Shown here piece by piece: positions 7,951-15,895 of a stretch of 64,000 nt of DNA. Made by a program: the position numbers and the translations under genes. The notes below the pieces were generated by a model. The model was not told the origin of the DNA. It was given only the letters and a program-made list of their open reading frames with translations, and did no database searches. The stretch comes from an uncultured Pseudodesulfovibrio sp. (lineage in GTDB: Bacteria > Desulfobacterota > Desulfovibrionia > Desulfovibrionales > Desulfovibrionaceae). Positions within the stretch are counted from its first letter, which is position 1; the number at the start of each line of letters is the position of its first letter. The stretch spans positions 3,428,001-3,492,000 of the forward strand of contig NZ_OY761823.1 in NCBI RefSeq assembly GCF_963664965.1, given 5' to 3'.

Positions 7951-10900
7951 TCAGGCCGGTTCTTCGAGTGCCGCATCAATGACGGACATCATGGGACCGT
8001 CGTGGAATCCCTTGAGCACCGTCGCACTGTTCGGGCAGACCGCCGCGCAGGAGCCGCAGCCCTGACACAGGATCTCGTCCACCTTGATCTGTCCGAGCTC
8101 CATATCCACCACCCGCGCTCCGTACGGACATGCCGCGACGCATGCCTGACACAGAGAACACAGGGAATGCCGGACAGAAGCCACCACGGTTTCGCGTGCG
8201 ATCTTCTCGGCATTGAGAATCCGCAACGACCGCTGGGCAGCCGCCTTTGCCGAAGCCACGGTCTCACCCATTCTTCGGGGAGCGAGGCCGGTGCCGCATG
8301 CGTAGACTCCCTGCTTGAGGAAATCCACGGGCCGCCACTTGAAGTCCGCTTCCTGATAGAAACCGTCCTCGTTGAGTTCCACACCGAAGACTTCAAGGAG
8401 ATCATCCACGTCATTGGGCTCCATTCCGCTGGAGAGCGAAAGGATGTCCGCCTCGATGCGAATGTCCTGCCCGAGTATGTAGTCATGGGCTGTGATGATC
8501 GGCCTGCCGTCCTCAAACACGACCTTGGGCGGGGCGTCCTGCTCGTAGCGAATGAAGATCGCCCCTGCCTTGCGTGCCTGCGTATAATAGGTTTCAAGGA
8601 ATCCCGGCATCATGATGTCGCGATAGAAGACATAGACCGGCAGGTCGGGATTGCGCTCCTTGAGTGCGAGCACGTTCTTGACCATTTCCGGGCAGCAGAC
8701 CCGGCTGCAATACGTCCGGTCCTCGCCCGGTGCGCGCCAACACTGGATCATGGCAACGGCGGAAAGCGCCCCGGCGTCAAGCTGACCCGTGGCAAGCTGT
8801 TCTTCCAGAGCGAGATGGGTCATGACCGACTTGTGCACGCACAGGCCGCTCTCATAGACCTTGGCCTCCTGCGCCCCGGTGGCGAGGATAGACACGCCGT
8901 GTTCCAGCGGGAACACGCCCTCGGGACTGGCGATGGCCGAACGGAACCGCCCCGCGCTGCCGCGGGAAAGCACCACGCGAGAATCCTTGAACACCTTGAT
9001 GTTGGGATGCTTTTCCACCTGCGCGATGAGTTCTTCCATGTACTTTCGAGGATCGGAACCGTCGAGCTGGGTGTGCAGACGCATTGCCATGCCGCCCAGT
9101 TCCTCTTCGGCCTCGACCATACAGACGCCGTATCCCTGATCCGCAATGGCCATGGATGCGGTCATGCCCGCCAGCCCGCCTCCCACCACAAGGGCGGAAC
9201 GCGCCACGTCGACCATGATCGGCGGCGGCACGGGGTCGACCCCCTGCAACCGCGCCACGGCAGTGGACAGGGATGCGTAGATTTCCTTTTCGACCGAGTC
9301 CTTGTCGTCCATGACAAACGTGGGGGTATAGATATCCACCACATCCATGAGCGCAGGATTCAGGCCGATGGTCTTGCCAAGTTCCTTGAGGCGCGGAATG
9401 TAGGCGTACGGCATGCATGCGCCGATGAGAATGCGGTTCGGCTTGAACTCGATTGCCGCCTTCTCGATGTCGCCCCACCCTTCCGAGGTGCAGGCACTGC
9501 CCACATTGACCACCCGGCAGACCGAATGAACCATGGCCATACGTGCGCCGAGCGCCTCGATGTCCACGGTCTGCGCCAGCGTCGGACAGGAGGAACACAC
9601 GGCAACCAACGTGCGAGGCGGTTCCCGCGATACGTCCGGGTATTCCACTTCCGGCTCGGTCGCGATGCCGGCAAGCACGTCATACGCCTTGATGATGCGG
9701 GACGCAGCCTGTGCTGCGGCCCCCGCCTGAATCACGGATTCCGAGATATCCTTGGGTTCTCCCAAAGCTCCGGCGGCAAACACGCCCACCTGGCTCGTCC
9801 TTTCGGGCGAATACGGCTGGGTGTCCACAAAACCCCACTGATTGAGGTCCACACCGATGGTCTGGGCAAACTTGTCCGTTCCCTTGGGCGGGCGCGCACC
9901 CGCGGCCAGCACCACCATGTCAAACGTCTCGGCAATCAGCGTGCCGTCATCCGTGAGGTACTCAAGCTTCAGCTTTCCTTCCTTTGTCGGCAGGACAGTG
10001 TGAGGACGGCTGCGCACGAAACGGACGCCCTCTTCCTTTTCCGCGTTGATACGGTAACGCTGATACCCCTTCCCGGACGTTCGCATGTCCATGTAGAAGA
10101 TCGACGTATCCACCGCACCATCCGTCACCCGCTTGGCAAGCAACGCTTCCTTGATGGAGAACATGCAGCAAATGCCGGTACAGAAATCCGCATTCTTCTG
10201 CACGTCGCGCGAGCCGACGCACTGAATCCACGCGATCTTTTCCGCAGGCTTGTCAGTCCCCGGCATCAACAGCTTCCCACCCGTAGGACCGGTTCCGCTG
10301 ATAAGACGTTCGAATTCGACCGCCGTGAGCACACCGGGGTGCTCGATATTCCAGATATCTGCCGCGCCCTGCGGGTCACTCTTCGGGTCATAGCATTCAA
10401 ATCCGCCCGCAAGCACCACGGCGCCGACTTCAAGCTCCTCGGTGGTATCCGACAGGATACGCACGTACCGCTTGTCGAGCCACGGCACGAAACGCTTGGC
10501 AGCGAGCGGCTTGGTCAGGTATTCCCGCGCTCCCTGCATGACGAGTTCTTCCGCGGCATCCGTCTGCTTTTCATCCGCAAGAATGACCACCGGCATATCG
10601 GGATGCAGTTCCCGGCAACGCGTCAGCACACGTTCGGTATCCATGTCGTTGATGTTCATGCCGAGCAGCACCAGCCGGAACCGGTCGCTTTCGGCAAGCA
10701 TGTCCACGGCCTCGCTCCCGCTTGCGGTGAAGTGCAGCGGGAAGTTCTGTTCCTCCAGACTGCCCCGCATCATCTCCTCGACCGCCTTGTCCCGATCCAC
10801 CACGAGGATATGAAAATCCTTACGCTCCTCGAACTTGAAGTCGATGGCTCCGGTAGGACATGCCTCATAGCACTTCCAACACCGCAGGCAGTTATCGAGA

Positions 10901-11379
10901 TCAAGCACGTAATGGTTGGGAATGGCATGCGGCACGGGCAGGTAGATAGCCGCCCGCTGCGTCAGTCCCGCATTGAACTCGCTGTCCACCCGCACCGGAC
11001 AGACCTCGGAGCACTTGCCGCAACTGACGCACTTGGTGGGGTCCACCAACGGCGACGTGCGATTCAGGGAAATCAGGAACTTTCCCGGTTCACCTTCGAT
11101 ATCCGCCACTTCGGTGGAAAGCATGATGTCTATATTGTCGTGGAAAAGTCCCTTACGCAGACAATACTGGCTGGACGAATCCCGCGACATGAGCGGCAGC
11201 ATCTTGCACATGCCGCAATGGTCCGTGGGGAATTGGTGGTCAAGCTGGCTCAGGATGCCGCCGTGACTGGGACGGCGGTCGATAAGCGCGACCTTGTGAC
11301 CGGTGACCGCGAGGTCCAGGGCTGCACGGATGCCGCCTATCCCCGCTCCGACCACCATTGCTCCATACTGTTTCCTCAT
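7951..11379 (-). CDS. Double HdrA-like flavoprotein with an embedded receiver domain (1142 aa)
   Basis: Two HdrA modules in one chain. Module 1 has an FAD site at residues 9-16 (VVGAGIGG), then two ferredoxin motifs (CVSCGKCSEVCP 117-128, CLRCWKCYEACP 164-175). A response-regulator receiver fold follows at about 188-305 (genome 10465-10818), after which HdrA sequence resumes (CVGSRD 387-392, FCTGICC). Module 2 begins near 590 with the Cys-rich HdrA N-terminal type domain, has its own FAD site (VVGGGLAG 731-738), and ends with ferredoxin motifs at about 1074-1085 and 1105-1116. In the receiver the acidic pair D195/D197 and Lys290 are kept, but the phospho-acceptor position is Gly240 (VLLGMN). 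It probably acts as an electron hub; the receiver is likely structural or a protein-docking site. The REC insertion is directly readable; its role is inference. Confidence 0.92.
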   Translation of the reverse strand: MRKQYGAMVVGAGIGGIRAALDLAVTGHKVALIDRRPSHGGILSQLDHQFPTDHCGMCKMLPLMSRDSSSQYCLRKGLFHDNIDIMLSTEVADIEGEPGKFLISLNRTSPLVDPTKCVSCGKCSEVCPVRVDSEFNAGLTQRAAIYLPVPHAIPNHYVLDLDNCLRCWKCYEACPTGAIDFKFEERKDFHILVVDRDKAVEEMMRGSLEEQNFPLHFTASGSEAVDMLAESDRFRLVLLGMNINDMDTERVLTRCRELHPDMPVVILADEKQTDAAEELVMQGAREYLTKPLAAKRFVPWLDKRYVRILSDTTEELEVGAVVLAGGFECYDPKSDPQGAADIWNIEHPGVLTAVEFERLISGTGPTGGKLLMPGTDKPAEKIAWIQCVGSRDVQKNADFCTGICCMFSIKEALLAKRVTDGAVDTSIFYMDMRTSGKGYQRYRINAEKEEGVRFVRSRPHTVLPTKEGKLKLEYLTDDGTLIAETFDMVVLAAGARPPKGTDKFAQTIGVDLNQWGFVDTQPYSPERTSQVGVFAAGALGEPKDISESVIQAGAAAQAASRIIKAYDVLAGIATEPEVEYPDVSREPPRTLVAVCSSCPTLAQTVDIEALGARMAMVHSVCRVVNVGSACTSEGWGDIEKAAIEFKPNRILIGACMPYAYIPRLKELGKTIGLNPALMDVVDIYTPTFVMDDKDSVEKEIYASLSTAVARLQGVDPVPPPIMVDVARSALVVGGGLAGMTASMAIADQGYGVCMVEAEEELGGMAMRLHTQLDGSDPRKYMEELIAQVEKHPNIKVFKDSRVVLSRGSAGRFRSAIASPEGVFPLEHGVSILATGAQEAKVYESGLCVHKSVMTHLALEEQLATGQLDAGALSAVAMIQCWRAPGEDRTYCSRVCCPEMVKNVLALKERNPDLPVYVFYRDIMMPGFLETYYTQARKAGAIFIRYEQDAPPKVVFEDGRPIITAHDYILGQDIRIEADILSLSSGMEPNDVDDLLEVFGVELNEDGFYQEADFKWRPVDFLKQGVYACGTGLAPRRMGETVASAKAAAQRSLRILNAEKIARETVVASVRHSLCSLCQACVAACPYGARVVDMELGQIKVDEILCQGCGSCAAVCPNSATVLKGFHDGPMMSVIDAALEEPA

Positions 11380-11408
11380 AACGTCCTCCCGAAATCAGGG
11401 ACCTGCAA

Positions 11409-12554
11409 TCAGGCCATGTGCGACACGGTGTCCTGAAACTCGTCTTCCTTGAACACCGAGAGCGGCGGCGACTCGTCGAGACTTCTTCCCGGCTCATAAT
11501 CGAAACTCGCCTGTGTCCGCGCCCCCACGGTGCGGAACAGTTCCATCACCGGGATGTCATTGGGACAGGCATTGGAACACTGTCCGCAGCCGACGCAGGC
11601 CATGGACATGTGCGCCATGCGGGTCAGGTGGAAAAAGATTGTGTCCGTGGGCATCTTGAGACTGCCCTTGCGCTTGGCCCAGCCCATGTACTGCCACGGC
11701 TTGTGCTCGAACACGTCGGTGTTGAAGACGCATTCCTTGCAGTAGCAGACCGGACAGGCCACCCGGCAGTTGTAGCAGTTGACGCAGCCCGACAGGTATT
11801 CTGACAGGTCAGTCAACGTGCCGGTCGCCGCACTGGTTTCCTCGAACATGGCGTCACGGGCTGCCGTGCGGGCCTCGATAAGCGCCTCCAGCACCTTGTC
11901 GCGCCCGTTGGCCTTCATGTCCGGCAGGCCGAGACCGTTGAGCAGCGCCTCGCCCCGCGCACTGTCCGCCATGACGGGAATCCCGTCGTGCAGGTCCGCA
12001 CCGGCCAGACCAATCACGATATCCGCGTTGGTCGGGGATGGATGCTCGCACGACTTGCAGGCGGGCGCGATGTCCACGCCGTCCACAGCGGTTTCCCCAG
12101 CCCCGCCCGTCTTCCCATGAAAGGCCAGTGTCGCTTCAAAGGAATCCCGGTCACCGAGAAACGTCTTGTAATCCGTGTTGCTGTAAGCCCCCATGCAGTC
12201 GATGCCCACGATAACGATGTCGTCAAGGCTGCCCTGATTGAGCTTGACCAGCTCCACGAACGCCCGGATTTCGCAGGGCCGCATCACTGCCGCCACCCGC
12301 TCGCCGGACTGGCCGCGCGTCAAACGCGACAGCAGCTTGGCATTATTCATGGGAAATGCCGGGGCCAGCGGGTCCGCACCGGAAAGCTGGTCCGGGTCGG
12401 TCACCAGCGTCGGCATGGGCATGCCCTTGTCGAACAGGTGAACCGGCACCATGACGCCGCCAATGGATTCGTCTTCAAGCAACCCGCGCAAAAAGCCCTG
12501 AATGGCCACGACGGGGTTGTTGTTTTCAACCTGAATTTTCGCTGTGGTCGCCAT
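11409..12554 (-). CDS. FrhB/FdhB-like iron-sulfur flavoprotein subunit of the Hdr operon
   Basis: Protein of 381 residues resembling the beta subunit family of F420 hydrogenase/formate dehydrogenase. These bind FAD and [4Fe-4S] clusters and link a soluble hydride donor to partner proteins. Conserved-looking parts are VAAVMRPCEIRAFVELVKLNQ split around residue 95, IVGIDCMG, and CKSCEHPSPTNADIVIG. Near residues 258-276 there is a dense cysteine cluster (CVNCYNCRVACPVCYCKEC), and CVGCGQCSNACP lies further on. An SD (GGAGG) precedes the ATG by seven bases. Between mvhD and the double HdrA it probably provides the entry point for electrons. The donor (F420, NAD(P)H, formate or a thiol) cannot be told from sequence. 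Confidence 0.8.
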   Translation of the reverse strand: MATTAKIQVENNNPVVAIQGFLRGLLEDESIGGVMVPVHLFDKGMPMPTLVTDPDQLSGADPLAPAFPMNNAKLLSRLTRGQSGERVAAVMRPCEIRAFVELVKLNQGSLDDIVIVGIDCMGAYSNTDYKTFLGDRDSFEATLAFHGKTGGAGETAVDGVDIAPACKSCEHPSPTNADIVIGLAGADLHDGIPVMADSARGEALLNGLGLPDMKANGRDKVLEALIEARTAARDAMFEETSAATGTLTDLSEYLSGCVNCYNCRVACPVCYCKECVFNTDVFEHKPWQYMGWAKRKGSLKMPTDTIFFHLTRMAHMSMACVGCGQCSNACPNDIPVMELFRTVGARTQASFDYEPGRSLDESPPLSVFKEDEFQDTVSHMA

Positions 12555-12573
12555 CTTGCCACCTCCCGGTGCT

Positions 12574-12999
12574 CTAGACCACGGCCATGGAACGCGCTTC
12601 CATGGGACCGAGTTCTCTGATTTCGTTGACGAAGTTATTCACCGTGGCCGCAAACTCGTTGCCTTCGCTCGCGCCGACCCACGTCAGCTTCACGCGCTCC
12701 CGCTCGATACCGAACTGGGGGAGAATCTCGTTGAGAAGCTTGACCCGGCGTCGGGCCTTGTAATTGCCGTTGATGTAGTGGCAGTCACCGGGATGGCACC
12801 CGCTGACCAACACGCCGTCCGCCCCGGAAAGGATGGATTTCACGATGTACTTTGGGTCAACCATGCCGGTACACATGACGCGCACCAGACGCAGGTTGGG
12901 CTGCTGCACCATCCGGGATGTCCCGGCCAGATCGGCTGCGGTGTAGGTGCACCAGTTGCAAACAAAGGCCAGTATGGTCGGTTCGAATTCACTGCTCAT
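12574..12999 (-). CDS. mvhD: MvhD/FlpD-like [2Fe-2S] electron-transfer subunit
   Basis: Small protein of 141 residues matching methyl-viologen-reducing hydrogenase delta subunit. It starts MSSEFEPTILAFVCNWCTY. Cluster-binding cysteines are visible in FVCNWCTY, VRVMCTGMVD and SGCHPGDCHYINGN. MvhD normally carries electrons from hydrogenase or formate dehydrogenase into HdrA. I chose the ATG at 12999, five bases after AGGAGG; the codon before it is GTG, which would also be in frame. It starts nine bases after the hdrA stop, so the two are cotranscribed and the proteins probably bind each other. Confidence 0.92.
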   Translation of the reverse strand: MSSEFEPTILAFVCNWCTYTAADLAGTSRMVQQPNLRLVRVMCTGMVDPKYIVKSILSGADGVLVSGCHPGDCHYINGNYKARRRVKLLNEILPQFGIERERVKLTWVGASEGNEFAATVNNFVNEIRELGPMEARSMAVV

Positions 13000-13008
13000 C
13001 ACTGCCTC

Positions 13009-15021
13009 CTAAGCCTCGCCGGACTTGTCTTCGATCTGAATTTCGACTCCCGCTGCGGGCGGCGGGTCGAACATCATACCGAGCATTCCGTCGATTTCGT
13101 TGAATATCTGGGTCTGGTTGAAGTGCTTGATCTGGGCGGCTCCGCTGGGACAGTACCCGGCACAGCTGCCGCAGCCCTTGCACATGGCCTCGTTGATGAC
13201 CGACACGTTCCGCCGCTCGTCGAACTCGATGGCCGAATACGGGCAGAGGTCGATGCACACCTTGCATCCGATGCAGATGTCGGGATCGATCCACGATGTG
13301 GTGGGGGAAATCTCGACCTTGCCGCGTGCGGCCAATGCAAGCGCCTGTGCCGCGCCGCCTGATGCGTGGGACACGGCGTCCGGGATGTCCTTGGGCCCCT
13401 GACAGGCTCCGGCAAGGAAAATGCCGTCTGTCGCCGTTGAGACCGGCCCGAGCTTGGGATGTTCCTCAAGCAGGAAGCCGTCCTGCCCCTGAGCCACACC
13501 GAATACACGGGCCACCTCGGTCATGTCCGAACGCGGCTCCATGGCGGTACACAAAACGACCATGTCCACCGGGACCCGCACGTTCATGCCGAGCAGGGTG
13601 TCCTCGCCCACCACGACGAGCTTGCCATTCTCCTCGACCACTTCCGCCGGACGGCCCCGGATGAAGGTCACGCCCTCCTCCTGTACGCGCTGGAAAAATT
13701 CTTCGTAGCCCTTACCGAAACAGCGCATATCGATGTAGAAATTGTAGACTTTGGTGTCGTGACCGACCTTGTCCTTGATGAGATGGTCGAACTTGAGCGC
13801 GTACATGCAGCAGGTGCGCGAACAGTACTCATGGTAGTTCTTGTCTCGGCTGCCCACGCAGTGGATGATCGCCACGGACTCAGGCTTTTCGCCGTTCTTC
13901 AGGAGAATCTGCCCCTCCGTGGGACCGACCGCATTGTTCAGACGCTCGAACTGAAGCGCGGTGTAGACGTTGTCGTACCGCCCGAACCCGTATTCACGCA
14001 TCGGCGTCGGGTCCATGGTATCGTAGCCGGTGGCGAGCACGATGCTGCCCACATGGAACACCTCGCGCCGTTCCTTCATGTCGTAGTCAATGGCCCCGGT
14101 GGGACATATCTTCTGGCACACACCGCACTTGTCTTTTGTGATCTTCTTGCAAATGGTGCCGTCGATGACCGGAGTGTTGGGCACGGCCTGCGGCGAATTG
14201 CGGTAAATCGCCTTACGCATGGACAGCCCTTCGTTGAACTCGCTGATCGCCTTGGTCGGGCACTTTTCCAGACACGCGCCGCAGCCGGTGCAGACATCCT
14301 CGTTGATATAGCGGGGCTTGCGCTTCACCGTGACCGTATAGTTGCCCACGAAGCCGGACACATCCTCGACCTCGCTCCAGGTCAGGAGGTTGATATTCGG
14401 TTCCTGCGACACCGCCACCATCTTCGGTGTGGAAATACAGGCCGCACAGTCGAGCGTGGGGAATGTCTTGTCGAACTGCGCCATATGCCCGCCGATGGAC
14501 GGACTCTTCTCGATGAGGTGCACCTTATGCCCGGACTTGGCGATATCAAGCGAAGCCTGAATTCCGGCAATTCCGGCCCCCACGACCATCACGTCGGGCA
14601 GGACATCGACTTCGCGGGAGAACAGCTCCTGATGATCGCCCACGCGGTCCACCGCAGCCTCGACGATATGCTTGGCCTTGGCGGTCGCCTCATCGGGATC
14701 GGTCGTGGTCCATGAGCAATGCTCACGGATGCAGGCGTGCTGCATGAGGTAGGGATTCAGTCCGGCACGGGCGCACGCCTTCTGAAAGGTCTTTTCGTGC
14801 AGTCTCGGCGAACAGGACGCCACCACCACACGGTTGAGGCCGAACTCGCGGATATCCCGAATGACCATCTCCTGCCCCGGATCGGAACACATGAACTGGT
14901 AATCACGCGAAACAACCACATCCTTGAGGCCTCCCGCATACCGGGCCACGTCTTCACAATCGACCTTTCCCGCGATGTTGGAACCGCAGTGGCAGATGTA
15001 TACACCGATTTTTCTGGCCAT
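13009..15021 (-). CDS. hdrA: Heterodisulfide reductase subunit A-like flavoprotein (HdrA, 670 aa)
   Basis: Canonical-length HdrA, 670 residues, the flavin-bifurcating centre of Hdr complexes. The N-terminal domain (CHCG at 10-13, ASCSPRLHEKTFQ near 68-80) is followed by an FAD-binding thioredoxin-reductase fold (VVGAGIAG at 146-153) and inserted ferredoxin motifs (CTGCGACLEKCP at 244-255, CGVCQKICP near 300). C-terminal ferredoxin motifs are CIGCKVCIDLCP and CKGCGSCAGYCP. The CVGSRD and CSRTCC segments are present as in methanogen HdrA. A GGAGG site precedes the start, and mvhD follows at once. It forms the conventional half of an operon that also encodes a double HdrA. Confidence 0.94.
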   Translation of the reverse strand: MARKIGVYICHCGSNIAGKVDCEDVARYAGGLKDVVVSRDYQFMCSDPGQEMVIRDIREFGLNRVVVASCSPRLHEKTFQKACARAGLNPYLMQHACIREHCSWTTTDPDEATAKAKHIVEAAVDRVGDHQELFSREVDVLPDVMVVGAGIAGIQASLDIAKSGHKVHLIEKSPSIGGHMAQFDKTFPTLDCAACISTPKMVAVSQEPNINLLTWSEVEDVSGFVGNYTVTVKRKPRYINEDVCTGCGACLEKCPTKAISEFNEGLSMRKAIYRNSPQAVPNTPVIDGTICKKITKDKCGVCQKICPTGAIDYDMKERREVFHVGSIVLATGYDTMDPTPMREYGFGRYDNVYTALQFERLNNAVGPTEGQILLKNGEKPESVAIIHCVGSRDKNYHEYCSRTCCMYALKFDHLIKDKVGHDTKVYNFYIDMRCFGKGYEEFFQRVQEEGVTFIRGRPAEVVEENGKLVVVGEDTLLGMNVRVPVDMVVLCTAMEPRSDMTEVARVFGVAQGQDGFLLEEHPKLGPVSTATDGIFLAGACQGPKDIPDAVSHASGGAAQALALAARGKVEISPTTSWIDPDICIGCKVCIDLCPYSAIEFDERRNVSVINEAMCKGCGSCAGYCPSGAAQIKHFNQTQIFNEIDGMLGMMFDPPPAAGVEIQIEDKSGEA

Positions 15022-15038
15022 GACGCCTTCCTCCCAAG

Positions 15039-15308
15039 TCAGAGAATGCTTTTGCCGTTATTGAGTTCCAGAGTCAGTTCCCCCACCAGTCGCTTGAGCT
15101 TCTCGTTTTCCGCCGCAAGGTCCGATTCCGAGGGAGCCATGGGCGGTCGCTCGAAGACCGTATGACAGTGTTCCAGGAAATGCCCCCGCCACTTGTAGTA
15201 CTGTCCGGGCCTGAGATCGTAAGTGCGGCACATCTCGTTGACGCACCCTCCCATGAGGCCTTCCAGCACGATTTTCGCCTTTGTCTTTGCATCCCATTTG
15301 CGCCTCAT
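15039..15308 (-). CDS. Orphan IS3/IS911 OrfA-like HTH protein heading the Hdr operon
   Basis: Protein of 89 residues, starting MRRKWDAKTKAKIVLEGLMG. The helix-turn-helix (VNEMCRTYDLRPGQYYKWRG) and the C-terminal leucine-heptad stretch (AENEKLKRLVGELTLEL) are those of IS3-family transposase OrfA. The start at 15308 is fixed by a full AAGGAGG seven bases upstream; longer in-frame starts lack one. No OrfB, DDE domain or flanking inverted repeats were seen, and the stop is only 17 bases before hdrA. It therefore looks retained or domesticated as a DNA-binding protein rather than a mobile element remnant. An autoregulatory role is inferred. Confidence 0.8.
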   Translation of the reverse strand: MRRKWDAKTKAKIVLEGLMGGCVNEMCRTYDLRPGQYYKWRGHFLEHCHTVFERPPMAPSESDLAAENEKLKRLVGELTLELNNGKSIL

Positions 15309-15604
15309 CCGCCGACCTCCTTGCCCTCTTCCCATGTCTTCAACTTTCCGGGTGGTTACTTGGAGAGTTTGAGAGTGTTGCGCCACCTGAACCGTTTCAG
15401 TGTTACTGCCTGCTTTCAGGCAACCTCGCTTTCACCAAGAAGAAAAACGTTCTTCCGATGTCTGCGCCAGACCCGGACGGCTCTCACCTGCTCTCTAAGA
15501 ACAAGATGTATACCGCTTGGTGATATGTGTAGATATTCCGATTTGATGAGGAGAGACTGCCGCAATTGAAACACTTGTTTTTATGAAAAAAACGCCGTCA
15601 AACT

Positions 15605-15621
15605 GTCTTGAAAAACAAGAC
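15605..15621. promoter_or_regulatory. Palindromic operator copy 1 (GTCTTG-N5-CAAGAC)
   Basis: Perfect 6-bp inverted repeat GTCTTG/CAAGAC around AAAAA. It lies about 297 bases from the first gene of the Hdr operon and 275 bases from the activator, a normal distance for an enhancer site of an NtrC-type protein. Confidence 0.7.
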
Positions 15622-15623
15622 TG

Positions 15624-15640
15624 GTCTTGCGGAATAAGAC
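15624..15640. promoter_or_regulatory. Palindromic operator copy 2 (one mismatch)
   Basis: GTCTTG-CGGAA-TAAGAC, one base off the perfect palindrome, centred 19 bases from copy 1. Two such sites side by side fit cooperative binding of dimers; the binder is inferred to be the divergent activator. Confidence 0.65.
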
Positions 15641-15745
15641 CCTCTCCCGACCTGAAGAGAGCGATGGTGCCACCATTGTTTGAAACAAAATGACTATTTT
15701 TACGTTGCCACTCACTACAGCCCTCGACATCACAAAAGAAAAAAC

Positions 15746-15762
15746 GTCTTGCAAAACAAGAC
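15746..15762. promoter_or_regulatory. Palindromic operator copy 3
   Basis: Perfect GTCTTG-CAAAA-CAAGAC, 65 bases upstream of the -35 hexamer proposed for the activator gene. Its position suggests control of the activator itself as well as the Hdr operon. Confidence 0.68.
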
Positions 15763-15826
15763 GCCCCCCATTTCAGGCCACAGTATATTCGTCACTTTAT
15801 TTAACAATTTCAAAAGAGAAGACTAT

Positions 15827-15857
15827 TTGACATTTGAGTACAATATCATGATATGAT
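15827..15857 (+). promoter_or_regulatory. Candidate sigma-70 promoter of the activator gene
   Basis: TTGACA at 15827-15832 and TATGAT at 15852-15857, separated by 19 bases, which is longer than the ideal 17. The hexamers are close to consensus and lie 38 bases before the chosen ATG. Confidence 0.4.
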
Positions 15858-15895
15858 GGCGAGGGGATCCTTTAAGGGAAGAAGAGGTGTTTGCC

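Larger units (their letters stand above)
15309..15895. other. Divergent control region between the Hdr operon and its NtrC-type neighbour
   Basis: This 587-base gap has no credible gene. It contains three related palindromes of the form GTCTTG-N5-CAAGAC at 15605, 15624 and 15746. A separate 13-base palindrome, ATGGTGCCACCAT, lies at 15664-15676, and a sigma-70-like promoter points toward the activator. The hdr-side 290 bases hold GG-N10-GC pairs (for example reading leftward from 15427) but none matches a sigma-54 promoter well. Base composition is clearly more AT-rich than the flanking genes. Confidence 0.7.

Noticed and set aside
8002-11436. 1144-residue open reading frame on the plus strand
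   Set aside because: It is the exact antisense of the double HdrA gene; high GC at third positions removes stops. It has no ribosome site or family resemblance, whereas the minus strand shows clear Fe-S and FAD motifs.
15039-15308. Intact insertion sequence of the IS3 family
   Set aside because: Only the OrfA-like part is present; no OrfB, no terminal repeats and no target duplication were seen.
15309-15600. Sigma-54 promoter for the Hdr operon
   Set aside because: Some GG-N10-GC pairs exist on the minus strand (for example near 15413-15427), but flanking bases do not match TGGCAC and TTGCA well enough to call.
15605-15762. CRISPR-like repeats
   Set aside because: Only three short palindromes with unequal spacing (19 and 122 bases centre to centre); no cas genes.
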